64,000 nt of DNA, from positions 1 through 64,000 of the forward strand of contig CAZYHZ010000004.1 in assembly GCA_964647625.1 (NCBI GenBank). Reading direction: 5' to 3'. The position numbers and the translations under genes were made by a program. Shown here one piece after another: positions 24,394 through 33,392 of this stretch. A model generated the notes under the pieces. That model was not told the origin of the DNA and ran no database searches. It saw only the letters and a program-made list of their open reading frames with translations. This stretch comes from DASRJG01 sp964647625 (GTDB lineage: Bacteria > Acidobacteriota > Polarisedimenticolia > Polarisedimenticolales > DASRJG01). The first letter of the stretch is position 1, and every line of letters begins with the position of its first letter.

Positions 24394-27300
24394 ATGCGCG
24401 CTCATCGCTTGTGCCGCGTATCGATCCTTTCACTGGCCGCTCTTCTGACTGGGGTCGTGCCGACAGCCACTTCGACCGCGCCGGCGCGCGAGATCGAGGT
24501 CCGCGGCGATTTCGATGGAGACGGCGTCGTCGATCTTGTCCGCGGCTCCCTCGGAGAGGCCGGGCTCACGGTGGAATTCGGGGATGGGCGCGGAGGCGTC
24601 TACGGGGGCCGCTGGCTTCCCCTCGCCGGAAGACTGACCGCCCTCACGGCCGCCGACGTCAACCGTCCGGACGGCCTGGTCGACCTGGTGGCCGCGATCG
24701 ACGACGGCGGCCGGTCGTGGCTCCTCGTATTCGAATCCGCATCAGGGGCCGTCAACGCCGAGCCGGAGCGCATCGCGCTGCCGTCCCCCGCGCACGCCAT
24801 CGCTGCCGGGGCGCTCCTGGGCGGACCGATGATCGACATCGCGGTGTCGTGCGAATCCGGCAACTTTCTGGTCGAAGGGCGGGACCGCATGCTCGGCGTG
24901 CCTTCGAGGACGGTCGGACCGCCCAAGCTCGATGTCGTCGAAGCGGACCTGACCCAAGTCTCGAATCGCGCGGAGCCCGAGCCCGCGGCGCCCCTCGCCG
25001 CACTCATCGTGGGCTCGACGCTCGACACCCCGGATGCCGTTCCCGGAGACGGCGTGTGCGACGACGGAGCGGGCCATTGCACGCTGCGCGGGGCGATCCA
25101 GGAGGCGAACGCGCTGGCCGGAACGGACACGATCACGTTCGCGCTCGGCTCGGGGACCCCGACGATCAGCCCGGCGTCGGCGCTGCCGGCCATCACGGGC
25201 GTCGTTTCGATTCAGGGCAACACCGGCGGCGCCACCCGCGTTCAGATCGACGGCACCGCCGTTTCGGGCGGCGCGAATGGACTGCGGCTCGCCGGGTCGA
25301 GCTCCGGCTCCCAGATCCGCAGCCTCGTCATCAACCGCGTCGCCGGAACAGGCGCCGGAATAAGGATCGAGACCGCGAACAATTCCGTGCAGGACTGCTG
25401 GATCGGGCTCGATGCCACGGGCAGCATAACCGTCAACGGAAATGCAGGCGGCGGCATCGTCCTCTCCGGCGCCTCCGCTACGGGCAACACGATCGGGGGC
25501 GTCGGCGCGGGCACGCGCAACGTGATCTCGCACAACGGCGCCGCCGGCGTGCAGATCGACGGCGGGGCGTCGGGCAATTCGGTGCAAGGCAACTACATCG
25601 GCACCAACCCAGGCGCCAACGTCGCCGCCGGGAACTCGACGGACGGGGTTCTGATCACGGGCGGATCGAAGAACAACACGATCGGTGGATCGGCGTCACC
25701 GACCGGAACCCAGCCCGGGAACGTCATCAGCGGCAACACCGGGAACGGCGTCGACATGACCGGCGCGGGAACGACGGGAAACCTCGCCACCGGCAATTTC
25801 ATCGGCGTCAACGGAGCCGGAACGGCGGCGCTTGGCAACTCGCAGAACGGCGTGCTGGTCCAGAGCGGGGCCGCCACCAACACCATCGGCGGCACCGTCG
25901 ATGCACTGCGCAACGTCATCTCCGGAAACGGTGCGGCGGGTAGCGACGGCGTCGAGCTGAATGGCGCCGCCGTCACCGCGATCAACGTCTACGGCAACTT
26001 CATCGGCCTGGACGTCAACGGGACGGCCGCGCTCCCGAACGGCGGATACGGCGTCCTCGTGACGGCCGGTTCGGCCTCGAACGTGATCGGCGCGGCCACG
26101 ACGACGCCCGGCGCGACGGGTGGCAACGTCATCTCCGGCAACTCGTCGGGCGGCGTGAGGCTCGATGGGGCCGGGGTGACCGGAACCGTGGTCCAGGGCA
26201 ACGTCGTCGGGTTGAACGCAGCGGGCTCTGCCGCGAAGGCGAACGTGGGCGCCGGAATCCAGATCGTCAACGCGCCGGGCAACACGATCGGCGGCACATC
26301 CGCGAATCAGCGCAACGTCGTCTCCGGAAACTCCGGCGCCGGCATCCAGGTCGACACCAGCAACAGCACCTCCGTCCAGGGCAACTACATCGGCACCGAC
26401 CTCACCGCCGGAAGCGGGATCGGAAACGGGCCGGGCATCTCGGTCGTCGGGAACGCCGCCTCGGCGCTGACCGGTGTGGTCATCGGCGGTCTTGCGGCAA
26501 CTCCGGGAACCACTCCCGGAAACGTGATTTCCGGAAATACAGGGGCCGGCGTCGATGTGAACGGAAACGTGACGGGGGTGACCGTTCAAGGGAATCTCGT
26601 CGGGCTCAACCTCGCCGGCACCGCCGCGATCGCGAACGGAACCGGGATCAACATCGAGGGCGGCGCCACGAGCTCGAATACCATCGGCGGAACGGCCGCG
26701 GGATCCCGCAACGTGATCTCGGGGAACGGCACGGGCGTCTCCATCACGAACCTCGGGAACAACAACAATAGTGTTCAGGGCAACTTCATCGGGACCGATA
26801 TCTCGGGAACGCTGGCCGTCGGAAACGTCACGGGCGTCTCGATCGGGGGCGGGGCGATCAACAACACGGTCGGCGGAAGCACGGCAACCCTCGGTACCCC
26901 GCCGGGAAACGTGATTTCGGGCAACTCCGGCACCGGGGTCTTGATCGGGGGCCAGTCGAGCCAGACCACGGTGACGGGGAACATCATCGGCGCGAAGAAA
27001 GACGGACTGTCCGCTCTCCCCAACGGAATCGGGGTGAACTTGCAGGCACAGGGCGTCGGGACCATCGGAGGAACTTCCGCCGGCCTTCGAAATCTGATCT
27101 CCGGAAACACGTTGGGCGTCGGTTGCGACGACTGCTCGAGCGCCAATAAGGTCTTCGGGAACTGGATCGGCGTGGCGCTCAGTGGATCCTCGGCCTTGCC
27201 CAACGGCACCGGAGTCGCGATGAACGGAGCCAATCCATCATCTCGAACCTCGTCGGTGACCGTCGGAGGAAGCAATCCCGGCGAAGGAAACGTCATCTCG

Positions 27301-28392
27301 GGGAATCTGGGGAGCGCGGTGGTGGTCACGGACAGTAGCACCTCCGCGGTCGCCGGGAATCTCATCGGTGTGGCACCCGACGGGACGACCGCGATGGGAA
27401 ACGGCGGCGACGCCATCTCCTGCCCGAATTTTTCGTGCGTGGTCCTCGGCGGAACGACCGGTCTGACACCCGGCTCGTGCACGGGCTCGTGTAACCGGAT
27501 CGCGAACAACTCCGGGAACGGAGTCCGTTTTGCGTCCGGCAGCATGAGCTCTCGCGGAAACGTCTTCGCCAACAACGGTGGCCTGGGGCTGGATTTCGCC
27601 GCCGCGGGCGTCACGCTGAACGACGCGAACGACACGACGCTGCCGACCAACTTCCCGGTCGTCACATCGGTGATCTTCAACATGGGCGGCGGTGTTTCGA
27701 CGATCCAGGGAACGCTCGACAGCACCGCCTCGGCGACATTTTCGATCGACGTATTCGGAAACCCGACGCCCGATCCGTCCGGTTACGGCGAGGGGGCCGT
27801 CTATCTCGGAAGCACGACCTGCCCGACGAACGGCTCCGGACACGGGACGTGGTCGATCGTCGCCGCAGGCTCGCAGACGAACGTCACGGCCACGGCTACG
27901 GCCACCGGAACGGCCGGGACCTCGGAGTTTTCCGCGATCTTCGTCGACTCGGACGGCGACGGCTTCGGCGACTCCGCCGACAATTGCCCGTTCATCTCGA
28001 ACCCCGACCAGATCGACTCGGATTTCGACGGTGCGGGAGACCCGTGCGACTGCCGGCCGGCGGACAACACGGTCTTTGCCGTTCCCGCGGAAGTGACCGC
28101 GCTGAAGTTCGCCCCCGACAAGCAGACCTTCTCGTGGAACTCGGCTGCGCCTACCGCCGGATCGGCGACGGTCCACGATGTCCTGCGCGGGAACCAGGCC
28201 AACCTTCCGGTCAACACCTCGAACCCCGGAACGTGTCTCGGCAGCGTGGGCGGCAGCACGACCACCGACGCCACGACACCCCCGGCGGATCGAGCTTTCT
28301 GGTATCTCGTCCGAGGCCGCAACGTGTGCGGCAGCGGGACGTACGGCTACGCGACAGGAGCGGTCGAACGGACGTCGGGATCGTGTCCGTGA
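24394..28392 (+). CDS. Exported CSLREA/right-handed beta-helix protein with TSP3 and CP-ending module
   Basis: The 1332-residue product has a signal peptide, an FG-GAP-like start (GDFDGDGVVDLVRGSLGE), then a CSLREA-type segment (GAGHCTLRGAIQEANALAGTD). About 800 residues of parallel beta-helix repeats follow, with recurring NVISGNxGxGV, TVQGNxIG and NTIGGT turns. Near the end is a thrombospondin type 3-like motif (DGDGFGDSADNCPFISNPDQ) and then the C-terminal module (DVLRGNQANLPV, FWYLVRGRNVCGSGTYG, ends GSCP). The ATG at 24394 has a G-run about 8 nt upstream; longer in-frame sequence is rejected. Such helices bind or process polysaccharides or act as adhesins; no catalytic site was seen. Confidence 0.9.
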   Translation: MRAHRLCRVSILSLAALLTGVVPTATSTAPAREIEVRGDFDGDGVVDLVRGSLGEAGLTVEFGDGRGGVYGGRWLPLAGRLTALTAADVNRPDGLVDLVAAIDDGGRSWLLVFESASGAVNAEPERIALPSPAHAIAAGALLGGPMIDIAVSCESGNFLVEGRDRMLGVPSRTVGPPKLDVVEADLTQVSNRAEPEPAAPLAALIVGSTLDTPDAVPGDGVCDDGAGHCTLRGAIQEANALAGTDTITFALGSGTPTISPASALPAITGVVSIQGNTGGATRVQIDGTAVSGGANGLRLAGSSSGSQIRSLVINRVAGTGAGIRIETANNSVQDCWIGLDATGSITVNGNAGGGIVLSGASATGNTIGGVGAGTRNVISHNGAAGVQIDGGASGNSVQGNYIGTNPGANVAAGNSTDGVLITGGSKNNTIGGSASPTGTQPGNVISGNTGNGVDMTGAGTTGNLATGNFIGVNGAGTAALGNSQNGVLVQSGAATNTIGGTVDALRNVISGNGAAGSDGVELNGAAVTAINVYGNFIGLDVNGTAALPNGGYGVLVTAGSASNVIGAATTTPGATGGNVISGNSSGGVRLDGAGVTGTVVQGNVVGLNAAGSAAKANVGAGIQIVNAPGNTIGGTSANQRNVVSGNSGAGIQVDTSNSTSVQGNYIGTDLTAGSGIGNGPGISVVGNAASALTGVVIGGLAATPGTTPGNVISGNTGAGVDVNGNVTGVTVQGNLVGLNLAGTAAIANGTGINIEGGATSSNTIGGTAAGSRNVISGNGTGVSITNLGNNNNSVQGNFIGTDISGTLAVGNVTGVSIGGGAINNTVGGSTATLGTPPGNVISGNSGTGVLIGGQSSQTTVTGNIIGAKKDGLSALPNGIGVNLQAQGVGTIGGTSAGLRNLISGNTLGVGCDDCSSANKVFGNWIGVALSGSSALPNGTGVAMNGANPSSRTSSVTVGGSNPGEGNVISGNLGSAVVVTDSSTSAVAGNLIGVAPDGTTAMGNGGDAISCPNFSCVVLGGTTGLTPGSCTGSCNRIANNSGNGVRFASGSMSSRGNVFANNGGLGLDFAAAGVTLNDANDTTLPTNFPVVTSVIFNMGGGVSTIQGTLDSTASATFSIDVFGNPTPDPSGYGEGAVYLGSTTCPTNGSGHGTWSIVAAGSQTNVTATATATGTAGTSEFSAIFVDSDGDGFGDSADNCPFISNPDQIDSDFDGAGDPCDCRPADNTVFAVPAEVTALKFAPDKQTFSWNSAAPTAGSATVHDVLRGNQANLPVNTSNPGTCLGSVGGSTTTDATTPPADRAFWYLVRGRNVCGSGTYGYATGAVERTSGSCP

Positions 28393-28452
28393 ACTAGCTG
28401 AAACGAACCGGGCCGGCGGGACGTCTCCTCAGTGATTCTGAAGGAGCGCGCG

Positions 28453-29247
28453 ATGAGACCCCCCGCCGGCTCGCTTGGAACCGCCGCCCGCCCCGCGCTT
28501 CGAGCCGTGCGCATCCTTTCGCTGATTCTTCTGACCACATCATCCCCTGGGCCGCTCGCCGGAGGCGATGAGCTGCCGGGAGGTTGGGTCGACCGGCCGA
28601 TCGCCATCGACGGCGCCCTGGATGAGTGGCAGGGCCGGCTCGTCGCCTCGAGCGACCCACGAATATCCGTCGCGGTCGTCAACGACGGCGAATTCCTGTA
28701 CGTCGCGCTGTCTTCCGCGGATGAACGCGTCGCGCGAGCGATATTCCATCGGGGACTCGTCGTCGACGTCCGGCCCAAGGGCGGAACCGAGCTGGCCGTC
28801 GAGTATCCGATCGGCAAGCTGAACCCGCACGGCGAGGCGATCCGCGCTCAAGGCACCGGCGCGGACGAGCCGTTTCTCCTCTACGAGCTGGGGGCGAAAG
28901 ACGGCCAGCGATTCTCGACCGCCAACACGTTTCAAATCGGGGTCGCCGCGATGCTCGACGAATCGCATCTCTCCTACGAGCTGAGGCTCCCGCTGGCATG
29001 GAGCCAATCGCACCCGTACTGCCTCGACACCTCCCCTTCCGCAAAGCTTGCCGTCGAAATCGAGATTCCTCACGAGAGCAGCCCTGAGTTACTCGCAGGA
29101 GGGCACGGCGGCGGCATGGGTGATGGTGGGCATCGCCACGCCTCCAGCGGAACCGACGGCGGCGGCCCCGACGAGCGGGACTTCCGGCAACAGAAGCCGA
29201 CGTCGCTTCACGTCAAGGCACGGGTCCAGCTCGCGTCGGCGCGCTAA
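28453..29247 (+). CDS. Exported CBM9-like/DOMON-type domain protein
   Basis: The 264-residue product has a signal peptide (about the first 40 residues, with VRILSLILLTTSS) and a family 9 carbohydrate-binding-like fold (IAIDGALDEWQGRLVASSDP; ISVAVVNDGEFLYVALSSAD; LSYELRLPLAW). A Gly/His-rich stretch (LLAGGHGGGMGDGGHRHASS) near the C terminus could bind metal. GGAG lies 7 nt before the ATG at 28453. It follows the beta-helix gene by 60 nt on the same strand and probably shares its transcript. Ligand unknown. Confidence 0.75.
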   Translation: MRPPAGSLGTAARPALRAVRILSLILLTTSSPGPLAGGDELPGGWVDRPIAIDGALDEWQGRLVASSDPRISVAVVNDGEFLYVALSSADERVARAIFHRGLVVDVRPKGGTELAVEYPIGKLNPHGEAIRAQGTGADEPFLLYELGAKDGQRFSTANTFQIGVAAMLDESHLSYELRLPLAWSQSHPYCLDTSPSAKLAVEIEIPHESSPELLAGGHGGGMGDGGHRHASSGTDGGGPDERDFRQQKPTSLHVKARVQLASAR

Positions 29248-29308
29248 ATAGCTTGCGCGCGCCGAGTTCTCACCGGATATATGCGGGCCCTCTTGGAGGA
29301 CTCGAATC

Positions 29309-30805
29309 GTGTCCCTACGGATCGTCGTTCGCCTCGTCGTTGCCGCGTCGGTCGGATTCGCGTCAAGACGCGCTCTTGCGGTGTGTGATACGACGGCCCC
29401 CGTGCTCGCGGCGTTCAACGTCGGTCCGGCTGCGGTCGACACGACGTCGTCGTCCCAAGACGTGACCTGCAGCATGACGGTGACCGACGACCTTTCCGGC
29501 GTGGCCGCCTTCTCGTGCCAGCTTCAACCGCCCCCGACGTCGACGGTGAAGTTCGGCTATCCAAGTTGCGTCGCGACGGCGCCCACGTCCGGCACGCCGC
29601 GAAACGGAGCGTGGTCGTGCGTGATCACGCTGCCCCGCTATTCCCGTTCGGGCGTGTGGACGGTCCGCCAGACGTATGCCGCGGATGCGGCGGGGAACGC
29701 GTTCGCCTACAACGCCTCGCAGCTTTCATCGCTCGGCTTCCCGTCGTCGTTGACGGTGACTTCGGACCCCGACACCCAGGCCCCTGTGCAGACCGCGATT
29801 TCTCTGTCCGCGGCGACGCTGGACGTGTCGTCCGGTCCACAGAGTCTGACGTGCAACATGACCGTGACCGACGACAAATCGGGCGTGCTCGGGGCGGGCT
29901 GCGCCGTCTACTCTCCGACACAGGCCCAGAAATTGTTTTGCAGCTCGTTCGCGCCGTCGTCGGGAACCGTCATGAACGGCGTGTTCTCTTGCAACGTCAC
30001 GATCCCGCAGTACGGAGAACCCGGGACCTGGACGGCGCAAGGGGCCGGAGAGGATTTCGCATTGAACGGCGCGTTGAGCGCGGGCCCGCCGATCACGAGC
30101 GTCACCGTCACCTCGGCCAACCCGGACACGACCGCCCCGACCTTGATGAACTTCACGTTCAATCCACCGTCCATCAGCACCGGAACCGGGCCGCAGCCGG
30201 TCGTCTGCACGATGACGGTCAGCGATGCCATCGCGGGCGTCGACACGGCGATTTGCAGGCTCTCCGCGCCCAACATCAGCGGGTCGGTATCGTGCACGGC
30301 GAGCGCGCCGAACACCGGGACGAGGAACAACGGCACGTTCCAGTGCACGCTGTACGTGCCCCAGTACGTGTCGGCGGCATCCCCGACCTGGGAAGTGAAT
30401 CTCACCGATCTCGCGGGCAACACGACGGGCTATCTCGCACAGAGTTCGGTGCTGGGCGTTCAGTGCGCCGCGGGCGATGGCGAAACGACCTGCCGGTTCG
30501 CCGCGGACAAACAGTCGCTGACCTGGGACGCGATGGCCGGCGCCACGCAATACAACGTCTACCGCGGCCCGCTGACGAATCTGGTCGATGCGAACGCCGA
30601 TCACCTACCGGACGGCGGCTACGGCACGTGCCAGGATTCGCGCGATTCGAACCTCACCGACACGACGTTCCTCGACGCCGACGTTCCGGCGCCGGCGCAG
30701 AAAGGGTTCTTCTACCTGGTCGACTACAAGTCGGCGAGCGTCGAGAAGGGACTCGGCACGAACAGCTTCGGCACGGCGAGGACGGAAGCGGCGCCCTGCC
30801 CGTGA
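29309..30805 (+). CDS. Exported triple Ig-like protein with CP-ending module
   Basis: The 498-residue product has a signal peptide and three tandem domains of about 125 residues. Each starts with a DTTAP or DTQAP segment and carries QxVxCxMTVTDxxSGV, a Cys in the central strand, and a WxVxxxxxDxxGN-type end, like Ig-like adhesion domains. The last 100 residues are the shared module (QYNVYRGPLTNL, FFYLVDY) with a longer insert, ending in PCP. GGAGGA lies about 9 nt before the GTG start. It closes the beta-helix/CBM9-like gene row. Confidence 0.85.
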   Translation: MSLRIVVRLVVAASVGFASRRALAVCDTTAPVLAAFNVGPAAVDTTSSSQDVTCSMTVTDDLSGVAAFSCQLQPPPTSTVKFGYPSCVATAPTSGTPRNGAWSCVITLPRYSRSGVWTVRQTYAADAAGNAFAYNASQLSSLGFPSSLTVTSDPDTQAPVQTAISLSAATLDVSSGPQSLTCNMTVTDDKSGVLGAGCAVYSPTQAQKLFCSSFAPSSGTVMNGVFSCNVTIPQYGEPGTWTAQGAGEDFALNGALSAGPPITSVTVTSANPDTTAPTLMNFTFNPPSISTGTGPQPVVCTMTVSDAIAGVDTAICRLSAPNISGSVSCTASAPNTGTRNNGTFQCTLYVPQYVSAASPTWEVNLTDLAGNTTGYLAQSSVLGVQCAAGDGETTCRFAADKQSLTWDAMAGATQYNVYRGPLTNLVDANADHLPDGGYGTCQDSRDSNLTDTTFLDADVPAPAQKGFFYLVDYKSASVEKGLGTNSFGTARTEAAPCP

Positions 30806-30814
30806 TTGGAACGC

Positions 30815-31984
30815 TCAGGGATCGCGCACGCAGTCGTAGGTGACAGAAATCCGGCTCCCGGCGTCGATCATCTCGAAGTCCGTCACGTGGATCGCGGCCA
30901 GGCCTGTCGACCCGGAGGGCAGCACGACGCTCCATTTGGCGGCCGTGAAGCGATCGTCCGCCGCGGTGAGCGCGATGTTGCCGCCGTCGGCGAGGATCAT
31001 CCCGTACTTCTGCATCGCGCGGGCGATCGTGCGCGACCCCGCGTCGGGAAGCGACGATATCGGATAGTCGGCGCGCAGCCGGAACCGGGCGCCGTACGGC
31101 GGCATCCCCGCGCCCGACGGTGCGCCCGCGTGTGTCGCGGGGTGGACGTAGACGCCGGCCTGCATCCTGGGATTCGGAAGGATGAATCGGATCGCATGGT
31201 CGATCGATCCCGCCTGCAGCTCGTCGGCGGTGAACAGGAGCGGCGCGATCGGCATCCCCGCCGCGTCCGCGCTCGTGCACTGCTCGCCGCGCCCCGACGG
31301 CGCGTAGATCCGATCGAGGTTCCAGATCGCCAGACAGCCGCCGTGGAACACGCCGCTCGTGATGTCCGCGCGCCACATCTCGTAAAGAGTGTTCGTCGAG
31401 TGGTCGAGCACGATGAGATGGCAGTCCCCGTCCCCGACGCAGCTGTAGCCGGACTCCCCTTCCAAGGCGCCTCCTGCCGGCACCGGCACCGGGTCCAGAT
31501 CGCAGTCGGGGCTGTAGAAATCGCTCGTGGGAGTGAACGCAAGGTGCGGCGTGCTGGCGTCCGCGGAAAGGACCGCAATCGAGAAGTCGATCTGCAGGCG
31601 GCCGTTTCCGAATCCCCCGGCCGCATTCAAGCTCGAGATGATCGCCGCCGACTGAGGATCGACGGCTGCCTGCGAAATGTCGCGCTCCCAGAACGGCCGC
31701 GCCGTGACCCTATAAGAGAAGATACCTCCCGGCGGCGGCGCATCGTTCCAGGATTGGACGCCGGTCGTGCCCAGCGCGTTACCGGTTTGTGATTCCGGCG
31801 GGCCCGCGGCACCGCGATAGACCGTGTAAGGTCCGGCGGCGCCGCCGGTCCAGGACAGGATCACGTCGGCAGGATTCGTATCCCGCGCGACGCGAAGGGT
31901 AATTCCGTCCTGCACCGCCGTACCCGCGACGCCCGCGGACAAGAAAAACAGCGAGACGGCGAGGAGGCAAAGAGCGGCTCGCAC
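30815..31984 (-). CDS. Exported protein with N-terminal FnIII-like module
   Basis: The 389-residue product has a signal peptide (LLAVSLFFLSAGVAGTA) and an N-terminal FnIII-like module (DVILSWTGGAAGPYTVYRG, SYRVT) resembling the C-terminal modules of neighbouring exoproteins. The 270-residue rest has DHSTNTLYEMWRADI, GGCLAIWNLDRIY and GAGMPPYGARFRLRADY. I do not know its family or function. The GTG at 31984 has a weak ribosome site. It is convergent with the triple Ig-like gene, ends 10 nt apart, and lies downstream of the sigma/membrane gene pair on the same strand. Confidence 0.75.
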   Translation of the reverse strand: MRAALCLLAVSLFFLSAGVAGTAVQDGITLRVARDTNPADVILSWTGGAAGPYTVYRGAAGPPESQTGNALGTTGVQSWNDAPPPGGIFSYRVTARPFWERDISQAAVDPQSAAIISSLNAAGGFGNGRLQIDFSIAVLSADASTPHLAFTPTSDFYSPDCDLDPVPVPAGGALEGESGYSCVGDGDCHLIVLDHSTNTLYEMWRADITSGVFHGGCLAIWNLDRIYAPSGRGEQCTSADAAGMPIAPLLFTADELQAGSIDHAIRFILPNPRMQAGVYVHPATHAGAPSGAGMPPYGARFRLRADYPISSLPDAGSRTIARAMQKYGMILADGGNIALTAADDRFTAAKWSVVLPSGSTGLAAIHVTDFEMIDAGSRISVTYDCVRDP

Positions 31985-32030
31985 GCTCGGGATACGGTGC
32001 AGGAATCGTGCTCAGGGCCGGCCGGTTTCA

Positions 32031-32576
32031 TCAAGGACGGCGCGGAACGAGGACGAGCACAGGAATGACGCCGGCCGCCAAACCGATGACCATTCCGATG
32101 ACGCCGGAAATTCCTCCGACGAAGCAACCCATCGCTCCGGTCGTCGCCGCGATGGCCGCGGCCGCGACGGCAAAGGTCCAGTCCCCGCCCGCCGAGCGCG
32201 CGGTCCGGAACCCGATGACGGCGCCGGCGAGGATGCCGGCTCCGACGCATGAAAATGCGCACCACGTGACGCACGACGCAGAGCACGCGGTGGCGCAGCT
32301 CATCGCGAGGCCGGGGAGGATCAATGGAGCCGTTCCGGCCGCGAGGCCCGGAGCGACGGCGCGGCCGGCGGCGCCTCCTTTCCAGACGAGGGCGATCGCC
32401 GCGATCGCGAGAGGGATCGCGAGCGACAGGGCGTGGAGCTGCGTGGCTCCGAGCCGGACGGCGAGCCACGCGGCGACCGGAATGGGCCATGCGCGCAGGA
32501 TCGCTCGACGCAAGCGCGACGCCTCGTAGGCGAAGCGCGCGCGACGTGCGAGCGCGCGGTCGTCACGGCGTTCCAT
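32031..32576 (-). CDS. Integral membrane protein coupled to the ECF sigma gene
   Basis: The 181-residue product has a basic N terminus of about 40 residues and then five or more membrane segments, with a Cys-rich stretch (CATACSASCVTWCAFSCVG) in one of them. The ATG lies 14 nt before the end of the sigma factor gene, so translation is coupled. By position it could be an anti-sigma factor, but no zinc-type anti-sigma HxxxCxxC motif was seen and this is unproven. Confidence 0.65.
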   Translation of the reverse strand: MERRDDRALARRARFAYEASRLRRAILRAWPIPVAAWLAVRLGATQLHALSLAIPLAIAAIALVWKGGAAGRAVAPGLAAGTAPLILPGLAMSCATACSASCVTWCAFSCVGAGILAGAVIGFRTARSAGGDWTFAVAAAAIAATTGAMGCFVGGISGVIGMVIGLAAGVIPVLVLVPRRP

Positions 32577-33075
32577 GGCGTGACCTCCACGCGGCGCGAA
32601 GCCGCTCGGTGGCGCGCTGGACACGCTTGCGAAACGCGGCGGCGGCGATCGACGGCCGCTCGCCCCGCCATGCGGCCGCCAGTGTTTCCGCGTCCTCGCT
32701 GCGAAGGCCGCCCAGCGCCTCGGTCGCTGCCGCGATCAGGTCCTTGTCGATGGCGACCGCCTCGGGGCCCGCGGCCGAAGCTGCAATGGGCTCGTCGATT
32801 CCGTCGAGGGAGGCGGTGTGCCGCTTACGGCGGCGGGATGCATGGCATTCGTTCGCGGTGATGGCGAGCGCCCAGGCCGCCGCGTCTCGAGCCGGGTCGT
32901 ATCGGTGCGCGTGCTCGAAGACCTTTAGGAGCGCGTGCTGCGCGGCGTCCTCCGCGTCGCCGAAGTTATCGGACAGACGCCCGGCGAACGACGTCAAGAG
33001 CGGACGGAGGATCGAAAACACGGGCTCGAAGGCGGAGCGGTCCCCGTCGGCGAGCCTTGCCATCGCCGCGTTCAA
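32563..33075 (-). CDS. ECF-type RNA polymerase sigma factor
   Basis: The 170-residue product has a sigma region 2 (LADGDRSAFEPVF, GDAEDAAQHALLKVFEHAHRYD, WALAITANECHASRRRKR). Region 4 is short or diverged (FRKRVQRATERLRAAWRSR), so DNA recognition may be unusual. The TTG at 33075 has GGAG upstream; an ATG at 33063 is also possible. The upstream frame is protein-like (LDPAERFT), so a non-canonical upstream start cannot be excluded. It follows a Cys-rich peptide gene by 45 nt and overlaps a membrane protein gene. Confidence 0.75.
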   Translation of the reverse strand: MNAAMARLADGDRSAFEPVFSILRPLLTSFAGRLSDNFGDAEDAAQHALLKVFEHAHRYDPARDAAAWALAITANECHASRRRKRHTASLDGIDEPIAASAAGPEAVAIDKDLIAAATEALGGLRSEDAETLAAAWRGERPSIAAAAFRKRVQRATERLRAAWRSRHGTP

Positions 33076-33120
33076 CGTGAACCGCTCCGCCGGATCGAGC
33101 TTCGCGATCGACGTCCTCGC

Positions 33121-33312
33121 TCAGAGGCTCGAGCAATACGGGCAAGGCGGGCAATCCTTGGGGCACGGCTTGGGACAATCCCGCTTGCATTCCGTTTTCG
33201 AGCAGCCTGCGGCGGCCCCATGATCGCGCCCGGCCGCCACAGCGCCCGTGATCGCGATCGCGGCCAGCGTCAGAGCGCCCATCCCAAACAAGACTTTTCG
33301 GCTCAAGCTCAT
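33121..33312 (-). CDS. Small exported Cys/Pro-rich peptide
   Basis: The 63-residue product has a signal peptide (MSLSRKVLFGMGALTLAAIAITGAVAA) and a mature tail rich in Cys, Lys and Pro with seven Cys (CSKTECKRDCPKPCPKDC). GGGAGGA lies 5 nt before the ATG at 33312; a 103-residue reading from 33432 lacks support. It is the first gene of a likely operon with the ECF sigma factor and the membrane protein. The family is unknown; a metal-binding or disulfide-linked secreted peptide is a guess. Confidence 0.65.
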   Translation of the reverse strand: MSLSRKVLFGMGALTLAAIAITGAVAAGRDHGAAAGCSKTECKRDCPKPCPKDCPPCPYCSSL

Positions 33313-33392
33313 CTCGTCCTCCCGGCTCGCCGCCTCGGCGTGCCTGAGACGTATAGTCGCGAGAGGAGGGGTTGTGACACCTTTCGTGACGG

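Noticed and set aside
24594..27725. Several long minus-strand frames under the beta-helix gene
   Set aside because: They mirror the repeating Gly/Asn-rich codons of the plus-strand gene and show no independent domain or start signals.
33370..33377. GGTTGTGA half-site upstream of the Cys-rich peptide at 33121
   Set aside because: It matches the left arm of the palindrome and lies 57 nt before the ATG, but there is no CAACC arm at the right distance, so an 8-mer match alone is not convincing.
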